A stretch of 64,000 bases of DNA from positions 186,001-250,000 of the forward strand of contig NZ_SNXE01000007.1 in the NCBI RefSeq assembly GCF_004362405.1, in the 5' to 3' direction. Shown here one piece after another: positions 26,204 through 36,700 of the stretch. Below the pieces are notes generated by a model that saw nothing but the letters and a program-made list of their open reading frames with translations, was not told the origin of the DNA and did no database searches. The stretch comes from Roseateles asaccharophilus. Lineage in GTDB: Bacteria > Pseudomonadota > Gammaproteobacteria > Burkholderiales > Burkholderiaceae_C. A program made the translations under genes and the position numbers. Each line of letters opens with the position of its first letter. Position 1 is the stretch's first letter.

Positions 26204-29200
26204 GGCTCGGACCCGCGCCGGCGCGGGCGCAGGCGCTGCACCAGATCGTCCACATAGGTGAAGACGATGGGCACCACCAGCAGGCTCAGGAAGGTGGAGG
26301 TGATCAGACCGCCGATCACGACGATGGCCATGGGCGCGCGGAAGCTCGGATCCACCCCGATGCCCATGGCGATGGGCAGCATGCCCGCGCCCATGGCAAT
26401 GGTGGTCATCACGATAGGCCGTGCGCGCTTGTGGCAGGCGTCCAGCACCGCCGCCATGCGGTCCAGCCCATGGTCGCGGCGCGCGATGATCACGTAGTCC
26501 ACCAGCAGGATGGAGTTCTTGGTGGCGATGCCCATCAGCATGATCAGACCGATCATGGAGGGCATGGACAGGGCCGTGTGCGTGATGAAGAGCGCGAAGA
26601 AGGCGCCGGGCACCGAGAGCACCAGCGCCACCAGAATGGTGACGGGCTGGACGAAGTCCTTGAACAGCAGCACCAGCACGATGTAGATGCACAGCACCCC
26701 GGTCAGCATGGCCAGGCCAAAGCTGGCAAAGAGCTCCTCCATGGCCTCGGCATCGCCCACCGAGGTCTGGATCACCCCCGGCGGCAGGTTCTGCAGGCTG
26801 GGCAGGGCCAGTGCCTGCTTGGCCACCTCGCCCAGCGGCTGCTGGTTGAGCTCGATCTCGAAGTTGATATTGCGCTGGCGGTCATAGCGGTCGATCTGGG
26901 CCGGCCCGCTGGCGATCTCCAGCGTGGCCACATTCGACAAGGGCACCGGCCCACGGCTGCCCGGCACGGGGAGCCGCGACAGATAGTCCAGATCGCCGCG
27001 CACGCTGGCCGGCAGCTTGACCACGATGGGCACCTGACGTTCGGCCAGGTTGAGCTTGGGCAGCTCCTGCTCGTAGTCGCCGGCCGTGGCCACGCGCAAG
27101 GTCTCGGCAATGGCCGCTGCACTGACGCCCAGCTCAGCAGCGCGCGCAAAGTCTGGACGCACGATCAGCTCGGGCCTGGTCAGGCTGGCCGTGGAGGTCA
27201 CGGCGCCGATGCCCGGAATGCCGCGCAGCTCGCGCTCGACCAGCTGCGCATGCTCGGCCAGCACCCGGCCATCCTCGCCCGCCAGCACCAGCACATACTT
27301 CTCTGAAGAGCCACCGAAACCCACCTTGATGCGCACACCCGGTATGCGCTCCAGCGACTCGCGCAGCTGCGCCTCGATGTCCTGCTTGCTCAGGCCCGGA
27401 CGCTCGCCGCGCGGGCTCAGATTCAGGGTCAGCGTGGCCTTACGGACCTCGGGTGAGCCGCCCACCGCGAAGGGATCCGAACCGGCCGAGCCGCCGCCGA
27501 TGGCGGTGTAGATCAGGCGCACATGGGGATGATTCTTGACAATGGCGCCCGCGGCCTCGGCCGCCTCGGCCGTCTGCTTGAAGGTGCTGCCCGGCGCCAG
27601 GGTGATATTGACCTGGGTCTGGCTCAGATCATCCGGCGGGATGAAGCCGGTGGGCAGCAAGCCCACCAGGCCCAGGGAACCCAGGGTGAAGACCGCGGTG
27701 GCCAGCAAGGTCTTGACCCGGTGCTGCAGGCACCAGCGCGCCCAGCCCGTGTAGCGCTGCAGCCAGCGCGGCTCATGCTCGGGACCGCGAGGGGGCTTGA
27801 GCAGATAGGCCGCCATCATGGGCGTGAGCATGCGCGCCACCACCAGGGAGAAAAAGACCGCGATGGCCGCCGTCCAGCCGAACTGCACGAAGAACTTGCC
27901 CGCCACCCCGCTCATGAAGGCGGTGGGCAGGAACACGGCAATCAGGGTGAAGGTGGTGGCGATCACCGCCAGGCCGATCTCGTCCGCCGCCTCCATGGCC
28001 GCCTGGTAAGGCGTCTTGCCCATGCGCAGATGGCGCATGATGTTCTCGATCTCGACGATGGCATCGTCCACCAGGATGCCAACCACCAGGGACAGGGAGA
28101 GCAGGGTCACGATATTGATCGTGAAGCCCAGCAGCTCCATGACAAAGAAGGTCGGAATGGCCGAGAGCGGCAAGGCCGTGGCCGCCACCAGGGTGGCACG
28201 CCAATCGCGCAGAAAGAACCACACCACCAGCACCGCGAGAAAAGCGCCCTCGTAGAGCAGGTACATGGAGCCCTCGTAGTTCTCCTGCACCGGGTCCACG
28301 AAGTTGAAGGCCTCCACGATCTCCACCTCGGGGTGGTCGCGCCGCAGCTCCTCGAGCGCCAGCTTCACGCCCTGGGCCACCTCGATCTCGCCGGCGCCGC
28401 GGCTGCGCGTGATCTCGAAACCCACGACCGGCTTGCCATTGAGCAGGGCCGCACTGCGCTGCTCGGCCACGGTATCGCTCACCGTGGCCAGCTGGTCCAG
28501 GCGCAGGCGCCGGCCATCGGCCAGGGCGATGTCCATGGCGGCCAGCTCCTGGGCGCTCTGCGCCGTGGCCAGGGTGCGCACCGACTGCTCGGCGCCGCCG
28601 ATATCGACCCGCCCGCCCGAGGCCTCCTGCTGGAACTGGCGCAGCTGGCGCGAGACCTCGGCCGCCGTGGTGTTGAGCGCCAGCAGCTTGATCGGGTCCA
28701 GCTCCACGCGCACCTCGCGCGTGACACCGCCCACGCGGCTGACCGCGCCCACGCCCCGCACCGCCAGCATGCGCTTGGTCACCTGCTTGTCCACAAACCA
28801 GGACAGGGCCTCGTCATCCATGCGGCTGGACGCCACGGTATAGGTCAGGATGGGCGTGCCGCTGAGTTCCAGCTTGTTGACGATGGGGTCGCGCAGCTCG
28901 CCCGGCAGGTCGGAGCGCACGCGCGCCACGGCGGCGCGCACATCGTCCAGCGCCTCCTGGGTGGGCTTCTCCAGGCGGAACTCCGCGGTCACCGTGACCG
29001 TGCCGTCCTGGATGGTGGTGTAGATGTGCTTGAGCCCCTGCAGGGTGGCGATCTGGTTCTCCAGCTTGCGCGCCACCTGCGATTCCAGCTGTGCCGGCGA
29101 GGCGCCGGGCAGGGCCGCGGACACCGTCACGGTGGGCAGATCGATGTCCGGGAAGTTCTGGATCTTCATCCAGCGAAAGCCCAGCAGACCCGCCAGGGTC

Positions 29201-29265
29201 AGCATGATAAAGAGCAGGATGGCCGGGGTCGGATTGCGGATCGACCAGGACGAGACATTCAGCAT
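26167..29265 (-). CDS. RND efflux pump, inner-membrane transporter (HAE1-like)
   Basis: A 1032-aa proton-driven RND transporter of the AcrB/MdtB type. The N terminus SSWSIRNPTPAILLFIMLTLAG starts the first helix, and the first periplasmic loop contains FPDIDLPTVTVSAALPGASP. The TM4 aspartate pair needed for proton translocation is in LVVGILVDDAIVEIENI. The second half repeats the arrangement. It is the last gene of the TetR-outer-membrane-channel-adaptor-pump unit, 3 bases after the adaptor gene. The substrate is not predictable from sequence. Confidence 0.97.
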   Translation of the reverse strand: MLNVSSWSIRNPTPAILLFIMLTLAGLLGFRWMKIQNFPDIDLPTVTVSAALPGASPAQLESQVARKLENQIATLQGLKHIYTTIQDGTVTVTAEFRLEKPTQEALDDVRAAVARVRSDLPGELRDPIVNKLELSGTPILTYTVASSRMDDEALSWFVDKQVTKRMLAVRGVGAVSRVGGVTREVRVELDPIKLLALNTTAAEVSRQLRQFQQEASGGRVDIGGAEQSVRTLATAQSAQELAAMDIALADGRRLRLDQLATVSDTVAEQRSAALLNGKPVVGFEITRSRGAGEIEVAQGVKLALEELRRDHPEVEIVEAFNFVDPVQENYEGSMYLLYEGAFLAVLVVWFFLRDWRATLVAATALPLSAIPTFFVMELLGFTINIVTLLSLSLVVGILVDDAIVEIENIMRHLRMGKTPYQAAMEAADEIGLAVIATTFTLIAVFLPTAFMSGVAGKFFVQFGWTAAIAVFFSLVVARMLTPMMAAYLLKPPRGPEHEPRWLQRYTGWARWCLQHRVKTLLATAVFTLGSLGLVGLLPTGFIPPDDLSQTQVNITLAPGSTFKQTAEAAEAAGAIVKNHPHVRLIYTAIGGGSAGSDPFAVGGSPEVRKATLTLNLSPRGERPGLSKQDIEAQLRESLERIPGVRIKVGFGGSSEKYVLVLAGEDGRVLAEHAQLVERELRGIPGIGAVTSTASLTRPELIVRPDFARAAELGVSAAAIAETLRVATAGDYEQELPKLNLAERQVPIVVKLPASVRGDLDYLSRLPVPGSRGPVPLSNVATLEIASGPAQIDRYDRQRNINFEIELNQQPLGEVAKQALALPSLQNLPPGVIQTSVGDAEAMEELFASFGLAMLTGVLCIYIVLVLLFKDFVQPVTILVALVLSVPGAFFALFITHTALSMPSMIGLIMLMGIATKNSILLVDYVIIARRDHGLDRMAAVLDACHKRARPIVMTTIAMGAGMLPIAMGIGVDPSFRAPMAIVVIGGLITSTFLSLLVVPIVFTYVDDLVQRLRPRRRGSEPQSETARDLTTP

Positions 29266-29268
29266 GGC

Positions 29269-30402
29269 TTACTTCCCCGCGGCCGTGGTGGGCACGACCT
29301 GGACCAGGTCGCCATCGGAGAGGAAGCCCACGCCGCTGGCCACCACGCGCTCCCCGGCCTTGAGGCCCGAGAGCAGCTCGATGCGGTCTCCCACGCGCCG
29401 GCCCGTCGCCACCTTGGTCTGCTGCACCTTGCCCTCGGCGCCGACCTTGAACACATAGCTGAAGCCGTCACGCAGCAGCACGGCCGTCTGCGGCAGGCTC
29501 AGCACCCGGCCGCTGCCCAGCTGGATCTCGCCACGCACAAAGCTGCCGGCGCGCAGCCCGGACTCCATGGCGCTGGCGGGCAAATCTACATAGACCAGGC
29601 CGTTGCGCGTGGCGCTGTCCACGGTGGGCGCCAGCATGCGCACGCTGCCACGCAGCGGCGCCGTGCCAGCACCCGGCAGGCTGATCTGCACCGCCTGGCC
29701 GGGCTTGAGGCGCGGCAGCTCGGCGGCCGGCACCTCGGCCCGCCATTCCAGGCGCTTGCCGCGGATCAGGCGGAACAGCTCCTGCCCCTGCACCACGGCG
29801 CCCAGGGTGGCACTGCGGGCCGAGATCAGGCCGTCGTCCGGCGCCAGGATGCGGGTCTGGGCCAGGCGCAGCTCATCGCTGCGCACGCGGGCCTGGGCCG
29901 CTTCCGCGCGGGCCTTGGCGGTCTGCTCAGCGGTCAGGTATTGCTGCAGCTGCTGGGCGCTGAGCGCGCCGCTGCCGCTGGCCTGCAGGGCGCGGGCGCG
30001 CTCGGCATCCAGGCGCGCCCCCTCCAACGCGGCCAGGGCCTCGGCGGCGGCGGCCCGGCTCTGGGCCAGCTCGGCCTGCACCGTGTCGCTGGAGAGCTGG
30101 GCCAGCAGCTGGCCGCGGCGCACCGCATCGCCCACATTCACCAGCACTTGCGAGAGGCGCAGGCCCGAGATTTCGGCACCCACCACCGCCTCCTGCCAGG
30201 CCGCCACCGTGCCGCTGGCGCTCAGGCTCTGGGGCCAGTCCTGACCGTCCACCGCCACCAGCTGCACGCTCAGCGCCGGCCGGGCCTTGGCCGCCGCCGC
30301 AGCGCCGTCCTTGCCCGACTCGGCCGCCAGGGCCCAGCCGCCCACCAGGGCCGCGGCCAGGGCCGTGACCATCCACTTGCTGTGCTTGTTCATCTGCATC
30401 AT
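29269..30402 (-). CDS. RND efflux periplasmic adaptor (membrane fusion protein)
   Basis: A 377-aa adaptor linking the inner-membrane pump to the outer-membrane channel. It has an N-terminal signal or anchor (WMVTALAAALVGGWALAAES), a lipoyl half-motif (EAVVGAEISGLRLSQVLVNVGDAVRRGQLLAQL region), a long Ala-rich coiled coil at about 100-175, then the second lipoyl half (ILAPDDGLISARSATLGAVV) and beta-barrel domains. No lipobox cysteine is present. A good AAGGAAG site precedes the ATG at 30402. It is 33 bases after the channel gene. Confidence 0.95.
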   Translation of the reverse strand: MMQMNKHSKWMVTALAAALVGGWALAAESGKDGAAAAAKARPALSVQLVAVDGQDWPQSLSASGTVAAWQEAVVGAEISGLRLSQVLVNVGDAVRRGQLLAQLSSDTVQAELAQSRAAAAEALAALEGARLDAERARALQASGSGALSAQQLQQYLTAEQTAKARAEAAQARVRSDELRLAQTRILAPDDGLISARSATLGAVVQGQELFRLIRGKRLEWRAEVPAAELPRLKPGQAVQISLPGAGTAPLRGSVRMLAPTVDSATRNGLVYVDLPASAMESGLRAGSFVRGEIQLGSGRVLSLPQTAVLLRDGFSYVFKVGAEGKVQQTKVATGRRVGDRIELLSGLKAGERVVASGVGFLSDGDLVQVVPTTAAGK

Positions 30403-30435
30403 TGCTGCTTCCTTGTTCTGCGGGCGCCAGGGGGC

Positions 30436-31839
30436 TCAGGGCTGCTGCCAGCCGCCGCCTCCGCTGGCCTTGTAGAGCGCGATCCAGGCACTCTGGCGCT
30501 CACGCTGCACCTGCACCAGGCTGGCCTGGGCGTTGAGGGCCAGACGGCGCGCGTCCTCCAACTCGGCCGCACTGGACAGGCCGCGCTGCCAGCGTGCCTG
30601 CGTGGCCTGCAGCGAGGCCTCGTAGCCGCGCGCACTGTCCTGGGCATGGCCCTCGCGGGCCTCGGCCGCGTCCAGACGCACCAACGCCTCCTCCACTTCG
30701 CGCACCGCGCCCAGCAGACGCTCCTTGTGCAGGGCCAGGGCTTCTTCGTAGCGGGCCTGGGCGGCGTCCAGATTGGCGCGGCGCGTGCCACCATCAAAGA
30801 GCGGCAGGCTCAGCGTGGGGCCGAGAGACCAGCCCTCGCCACTATCGCGCAGGCCGCCAACCCGCAGGGCGCCGCGTGAGAAGGAGCCCGTGAGGCGCAG
30901 CTGCGGATAGCGCTCGGCATCGGCCGCGCCGCGCTCGGCCCAGGCCGCCAGCACCTCGCGCTCGCTGGCGGCCAGATCAGGACGCTGGGCCAGCAGGGCC
31001 GCGGGCAGGGCCGGCACGGCAAAGCGCGCGCTCTGCGGCAGGCGGGCGCGGCCGTCGGTCAGACGCTCACGCAGGGCCGGCTCGTCCAGCACGGTCAGGG
31101 TCACCAGGGCCTTGATCTGCAGATCGCAGTCGGCGCGCTGGGCCAGCACGCGGCCGGCGGCCTCGGCGGCCGAGGCCTGCAGCAGGGCCGCGGCGGCGGG
31201 CGACTCCAGGCCCACGCGGGCCTTGTCCTGGGCATAGCCGGCGATCAAGCGCAGCGACTCGGCATCGCGCTGCACGATGTCCAGCAGGCGCTCGCAGCTG
31301 CGCAGGCCCAGATAGTTCTGCGCCACCTCGGCCGCCAGGCTGATCTTGGCCTGGTGCCAGGCCAGATTGGAAGCCGCGGCGCGCTCGCTGGCTGCCTGGC
31401 TCTGCAGGCGCTGGCGCGAGAAGAGATCCAGCTCCCAGCTCGCGTCCAGGCCCACAGTGCCCAGGCTGCGCGGGCCCTCGCTGCTGGGCACGGCGGCGCG
31501 GCTGCGGTTCAGCGAGCCACCGAGCCCAAGCTGCGGCAGGGCCCCGCCCTGGGCCGCACCGGCCGCGGCTCGCGCTTGGGCAATGCGCGCCAGGGCCTGC
31601 TGCAGGCCCGGATTGGCGCCCTCGGCCTGGCGGATCAGGGCCTCCAGCAAGGGGTCGTCGAAGCGGGACCACCACTGGCCCAGCTGCTCGCTGCTGCCCC
31701 CATGCGGCAGGGGGGCCTGCCAGGCGGCGGGCTGGGGCAGCTCGGGTCGCGGCGCCGGCCCCAGGGCACAAGCGCTCAGCAGCAGCGTCAGCAAGAGGCC
31801 CGGCAAAGAGCTGCGGGCGGGGGTAGTGGGCACTTTCAC
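30436..31839 (-). CDS. Outer-membrane efflux channel lipoprotein (TolC/NodT type)
   Basis: A 467-aa outer-membrane factor. The N terminus has a lipoprotein signal with lipobox LLSAC, then repeated coiled-coil and beta segments typical of the family (WWSRFDDPLLEALIRQAEGANPGL, and LSLPLFDGGTRRANLDAAQA before the second coiled coil). The start is a GTG at 31839 that overlaps the tetR stop codon (GTGA), giving translational coupling; a GTG at 31833 would lose two residues. It forms the exit duct of the tripartite pump. Confidence 0.94.
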   Translation of the reverse strand: MKVPTTPARSSLPGLLLTLLLSACALGPAPRPELPQPAAWQAPLPHGGSSEQLGQWWSRFDDPLLEALIRQAEGANPGLQQALARIAQARAAAGAAQGGALPQLGLGGSLNRSRAAVPSSEGPRSLGTVGLDASWELDLFSRQRLQSQAASERAAASNLAWHQAKISLAAEVAQNYLGLRSCERLLDIVQRDAESLRLIAGYAQDKARVGLESPAAAALLQASAAEAAGRVLAQRADCDLQIKALVTLTVLDEPALRERLTDGRARLPQSARFAVPALPAALLAQRPDLAASEREVLAAWAERGAADAERYPQLRLTGSFSRGALRVGGLRDSGEGWSLGPTLSLPLFDGGTRRANLDAAQARYEEALALHKERLLGAVREVEEALVRLDAAEAREGHAQDSARGYEASLQATQARWQRGLSSAAELEDARRLALNAQASLVQVQRERQSAWIALYKASGGGGWQQP

Positions 31840-32519
31840 GACTTGGCGGACTTTCTGGTCTTGGAGGCCGGGGCGTCGGCGCGCTGGCGCAGCGCGATCT
31901 CGCATTCGATCAGGGCTTGGCCATAGGCCACCAGGCGGGCGAGCACCCGCTCGTAGGCGCCGGGTCCGCGGGCCACGCCCGGGCTCAAGGACTCCATGAA
32001 ATCACTGGACATCCAGTAGTCATGGGCCATGGCGGTGAGCGCATGGGCCAGATGCTGCAGGCCCATATCGGCCTGGGCCAGGCCGCAGCGCTGGCGCAGC
32101 ATCTCCACCAGGCCCTCGTGCAGGGGGGCGATATGGCGGCTGCAGAGCTCGTCGTAGACGGCACTGGGCTCCATCATCTCGCGGCCCATCAGGCGCATCA
32201 GATGGGCCAGGTCGGAGTCGGCCATGCGCAGCGGCAGCAGCAGGGCGCCGAAGAAGTCATGCAACCACTCGGACAGCGGCCGCTTGGCCTCGGGGGCGGG
32301 CATATGGGCCAGCACCTCCAGCATGGGCTGGATCAGGGCCTCGCGGTACAGGCCCTGCTTGTCACCGAAGTAGTAGTGGATGGAGGCGATATTGACGCCG
32401 GCCGCCTGGCAGATCTCGCGGGTGCTGGCCTTGTCAAAGCCCTTGCTGGCAAAGATGCGGGTGGCCTCGCGCAGCATGCGTTCGCGGGCGCCGGGCTTGG
32501 GGGTCTCGGATGCGGACAT
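31836..32519 (-). CDS. TetR family regulator of the efflux operon
   Basis: A 227-aa TetR-type repressor. The N-terminal helix-turn-helix is clear (ARERMLREATRIFASKGFDKAS, then TREICQAAGVNIASIHYYFGDKQGLY), and the C-terminal ligand domain resembles the CecR/DUF1956 group. It is the first gene of the pump operon, and a 16-bp palindrome lies 20 bases upstream of its start, so autorepression of the whole operon is likely. The ligand is unknown. The C-terminal tail is lysine/arginine-rich. Confidence 0.95.
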   Translation of the reverse strand: MSASETPKPGARERMLREATRIFASKGFDKASTREICQAAGVNIASIHYYFGDKQGLYREALIQPMLEVLAHMPAPEAKRPLSEWLHDFFGALLLPLRMADSDLAHLMRLMGREMMEPSAVYDELCSRHIAPLHEGLVEMLRQRCGLAQADMGLQHLAHALTAMAHDYWMSSDFMESLSPGVARGPGAYERVLARLVAYGQALIECEIALRQRADAPASKTRKSAKS

Positions 32520-32539
32520 CCGCGCATGCTAGCGAATTC

Positions 32540-32555
32540 AATCAATCGATTGATT
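32540..32555. promoter_or_regulatory. Probable TetR operator palindrome
   Basis: AATCAATCGATTGATT is a perfect 16-bp palindrome in an AT-rich patch within otherwise GC-rich DNA. It lies 20 bases before the tetR start codon, the usual place for a TetR dimer to block its own promoter. Similar TCAATC-type half sites are common for TetR proteins of this group. Confidence 0.75.
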
Positions 32556-32605
32556 AAGACCCCATGAAGACCCCGGGAAATCCCGGAGTCCCCTCGCCGC
32601 CGGTC

Positions 32606-33661
32606 TCAGAACAGCTCGACGGCGCTGACTTGGCGGCTCTCGCGCATCTGCCCCTGCTCCACCAGGATGGCATGGCTGCGCACCTGGTTTCGGCCATGCG
32701 CCTTGGCATGGTAGACGGCGCGATCGGCGCGCTCGAAGGCACCGGCCGGCGCATCATCGGCACGCACCTCGGTGAACCCTATGCTCACGGTGATGCGTCC
32801 GACCTGGGGGAAACCGTACTGCTCGCAGTTGTGGCGCAGGCGCTCGAAGGCCTGCGCCGCATCATCATCGTCCTCGCAGCGCATCAGGACCACGAACTCC
32901 TCGCCGCCGAAACGGTAGAGCAGGTCATGAAAGCGGAAGCTGTTGCGCATGAGGCGCGAGAGCAGCAGCAGGACCTCGTCACCGATGAGATGGCCGTGCC
33001 TGTCATTCACCGACTTGAAGTGGTCGATGTCGATCACACCCAGCCAGTAACGCGGCTGGCGGCCCGCGGTCGGCACGGCCAGACGGCGACCGTCGTCGGC
33101 CAGGTCGCAGGCCTGCCGCTGCGGCGCGTTGAGCTCGCTGAGGGCCTTGAGAAAGCTCTCGTCAAAGGTCTTGCGGTTGAGCAGGCCGGTCAGGGTGTCG
33201 CGCTCGCTGTAGTCCAGCAGGCCCTGGAAGTTGTGATAAATGCGCAGAATGCTGCCGACCATGCGCTGGGCCGAGTTGCGCAGCGGCGCATCCGTGCCCA
33301 GTTCCAGCACACCCACCACTTCACGGTCGGTGGCCAGGGGAAATAGGGTCAGCCACTGGTCGCCCTGGCGGTTCTGCAGCACATGGCGCTCGCGCATGCA
33401 CTCCAGACGCGCCGGCTGTGTGTGCAGGGCGGGCAGATGCTCGGCCTCGGTCCAGAACGCATCGGCGCTGGCCACGGCCTGATCGCCCTCCAGCCGGGCC
33501 CGTGTGAGCCAGCGCTCCTGACCGGCCTCTCCGACGATGCGGTAGATCGCCACGGATCGCGGCTCCAGCAGGTCGCGCAAGGCGGAGACCAAGGTCACAT
33601 CCATGACGTCGCGGTCCCGGAATCCGGTCAGCTCCGCGAGATGCTCGACGACTTCAGACAT
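32606..33661 (-). CDS. GAF-like and GGDEF diguanylate cyclase
   Basis: A 351-aa cyclic-di-GMP synthase. The N-terminal 160 residues look like a GAF-type sensor (RSVAIYRIVGEAGQERWL, LTLFPLATDREVVGVLELG). The GGDEF domain starts at DTLTGLLNRKTFDESF, with GVIDIDHFKSVNDRHGHLIGDEVLL and the active-site GGEEF. There is a roughly 25-residue low-complexity insert after the first GGDEF helix. No allosteric I-site RxxD is evident before GGEEF (the sequence is RFHDLLYRFGGEEF, which could provide a weak one). It lies downstream of chpA beyond a hairpin and may feed surface-motility control. Confidence 0.94.
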   Translation of the reverse strand: MSEVVEHLAELTGFRDRDVMDVTLVSALRDLLEPRSVAIYRIVGEAGQERWLTRARLEGDQAVASADAFWTEAEHLPALHTQPARLECMRERHVLQNRQGDQWLTLFPLATDREVVGVLELGTDAPLRNSAQRMVGSILRIYHNFQGLLDYSERDTLTGLLNRKTFDESFLKALSELNAPQRQACDLADDGRRLAVPTAGRQPRYWLGVIDIDHFKSVNDRHGHLIGDEVLLLLSRLMRNSFRFHDLLYRFGGEEFVVLMRCEDDDDAAQAFERLRHNCEQYGFPQVGRITVSIGFTEVRADDAPAGAFERADRAVYHAKAHGRNQVRSHAILVEQGQMRESRQVSAVELF

Positions 33662-33683
33662 AGCACCCTAAAACGCAAGCAAG

Positions 33684-33709
33684 GGCGGGCCCGCTGACGC
33701 GGGTCCGCC
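33684..33709 (-). terminator. Hairpin between chpA and the diguanylate cyclase gene
   Basis: An 11-bp stem (GGCGGACCCGC / GCGGGCCCGCC, one mismatch) with a 4-base loop lies after the chpA stop and just upstream of the cyclase start. The U run is not immediate (CTTGCTTGCGTTTT), so termination may be partial. Confidence 0.5.
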
Positions 33710-33771
33710 TTGATGAGATTCATGAGGGCCCGGGGCGGATGCTGCAATGCCAGCCGGGCATGTCTCGGCCG

Positions 33772-36700
33772 CTAGGCCAGTTCGGCTGCGGCGAGAGTGC
33801 CCGAAGTGTATCTGGCAATCAGGCTCAGCAACTGCTCTTCGTCATAGGGCTTGCCCAGGTAGTGCTCCACCCCGAGTTCCAGGGCATAGGCACGGTGCTT
33901 CTGGGCCGTGCGCGAGGTGATCATGATGACGGGCAGCCCGGACAGGCGGCTGTCGGCCCGGATATTGCGCACCAGATCGAAGCCGTCCATGCGCGGCATC
34001 TCGATGTCCGAGAGCACCACGGCAGGCAGCTCGTCGCCGGAGAGCTTCTCCATCGCGTCCATGCCATCCTTGGCCAGCAGCACGCGATAACCCTCGCGGT
34101 CCAGCAGGCGCTGGGTCACGCGACGCACGGTCAGCGAGTCATCGACCACCATCACCAGCGGCGCCAGCACCTCGGGCACATCGGCGGGCGAACTCAGCTG
34201 CGCGCTCTGCGCATTCTGCGCATGGGCGTGCGCTGCCGCGCCATAGGACTGCGACAGGGCCACGGGGTTGTAGATCAGGGCCACATCGCCCGAGGCAAGC
34301 AGGCTGATACCCGCAAGACCTGGCACGCGGCCCAGCTGCGGCCCCAGGTTCTTCACCACCACTTCCTGGTTGCCCAGCACCTCGTCCACATGCAGGGCAA
34401 TGCGCTGATGGGCACTCTTGACCAGCAAGACGGGCACGCTGCGGCCAGCCAGCACGCCACGGCTGCTGTCACTCATCAGACCGCCCAGCCAGTAGAAGGG
34501 CAGCTGCGCATCGCCGACACTGATCTGACCCTCGGCATAGGCCTGCTCCACCCGCGCCAGCGGCATGCGCAGCACCGACTCCATCAGACTGGCCGGCACG
34601 GCCACCTGGTGTTCACCGTAGCGCAGCAGCACGACCTGGGTCAGCGCGGTGGTCAGGGGCACATGCAGGGCAAAAGATGCCCCCTGCCCCGGCGTCGAGA
34701 TCACATCGATATAGCCGCCCAGGGTGTTGACCTCGGAACGCACCACATCCATGCCCACGCCTCGGCCGGCCAGCTCGGTGACCTCGCTGGCCGTCGAGAA
34801 GCCGGGCGAGAAGATCAGCTCGCTCAGAGCCTCTTCGCTAAGCTCGGCCCCCTGGGCGATCAAGCCCTGCATCTCACCGCGCTCGCGGATGCGGGCCAGA
34901 TTCAGGCCTGCACCATCGTCGCTAAAGGTGAGCCGCACCTCATTGCCTTCCTGCGCCAAACTCAGCGTGATCAGGCCCTGCTCGGACTTGCCGGCGGCCA
35001 GGCGCTCGGCCGGGCTTTCGATACCGTGACTCACGCTGTTGCGCAGCACATGCTCGAAGGCGCCGGTCAGGCGCTCCAGCAGGCTGCGGTCCAGTTCGAT
35101 ATGACCGCCCACGATCTGCAGCTGAGCCTGCTTGCCGGCCTCACGGGCCGCCTGTCGCACCACACGGTGCAGACGCTCGGCCAGGCTGGCATCGAACTCC
35201 ACCATGCGGGTACGCAAGAGATCATCCTGCAGCTCGCGGGTCAGTCGCGACTGGCCGGCCAACTCGTCCTGACCCAGCTGCACATTGCGCTGCAGGGAGC
35301 GCTGCAGGGTGGCGACGTCGCCCACCGACTCGGTGAGCAAGCGCGTCAGTTCCTGGAAGCGCGTGTAGCGATCGAACTCCAGGGGGTCGAAATCGCGACC
35401 GGCCTGCTTGGCGGCTTCCTGTTGCTGACCCAGCTGCGCCTCGGCCTGCAGCTCAAGCTCGCGCAGCTGGCTGCGCAGGCGCTCCAGGTTGTCGTCCAGA
35501 TCCAGCAGGGAGGTCTCCATCTGCGAGAGTTCGGACTCCAGACGGGCGCGACGTATGCTGATCTCGCCGGCTTGGACGGCCATGCGTTCCAGCAGCGCAC
35601 CGCGCACACGCACCATGCCGCCGCCCACCGGGCCGGCCACCGCTTCATCGCCCTGAGCAAGCGCGGGCAGCGCGCCGTCCTGGAAGCGCGACCAGTCGAT
35701 CTGCGGGCCCGACTCCTCCTGCAGCGGCAGGGTTTCGATATCGTCCGCGCCAGCTTGCTGGTCCGCAGCCGCAGCCGGCACGGGCTCCGCGGGCAAGGCG
35801 GCAGGCACCGGCTCGGGGTCCGGCTCCTGCAGCGGGGCCGGCGTCTGCTTGAGCGCGGCCTGCAAGGCTTCGAAGCCGGCCTGCAGCTCATCGGCCAGGT
35901 CCTGCAGCACATGCAGATCGGGCGCGGCGAGCGACTCACGCTCCAGCAGGTGCTCCACCTGAGATTCCAGCTCATGGGCCTGCTCGCCCAGGCGCATGGC
36001 ACCGGCCAGACGCGCACCACCCTTGAAGGTGTGCAGGGTGCGCATGGTCGCCGCGGCATGGCTGCGCGCCTGAGGCTGCGCCACCCAGTCGCGCAGCTGG
36101 GCATGCAGCTCGACCAGCAGCTCCGCAGCCTCTTCCTCGAAGAACGGGAACAGGGTGGGATCGATCTGGTCGGGCGTACCCGGCTCCACGGTTTCGTGAC
36201 CGGCCTGCACGGCACGCTCGGCAAAGGCCGACAGCGCCGGAGCCGGCACTGGAGCGTCCATCAAGTCCATGGGCTCGGAGTAGCCCTGGGTCTCGCCATC
36301 ACGCGGCTCCAGCGGCTCATAGGCCTGCAGGCGCTCCAGCCACTGGCGATCCACGGACTTCAGGAAACCGGCCGCAAACTGGTGCAGCAGGCGCCGCAGC
36401 TCGTCCGCTGCCCCGACGAAGAGCTGGGCGTCCTGTTCGCTGTAGCGCCCGGCGCGCGCGGCGCGGCCCAGGGCATGCTCCAGCTCACGGGCCAGGGCCG
36501 ACAGATCCTCGAAGCCCACGGTGGCGGCATTGCCCGCCAGGGAATGGGCATGCGCCTCGGCATTGGCCGGGACCGGCGCCGCCAGCTCCAGCGCCCACTC
36601 GGCCAGGGCCGTGGACAGGCGGCGCGACAACTCGTCGGCCTCGTTCAGGAAGATGTTGAACAGCGCGATGCCTATGCGCAGCGGGCCGATGACCTTGAAC

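Noticed and set aside
27523-30879. A 1118-codon plus-strand frame opposite the RND pump and adaptor genes
   Set aside because: It is antisense to two well-recognised transporter genes and has no domain.
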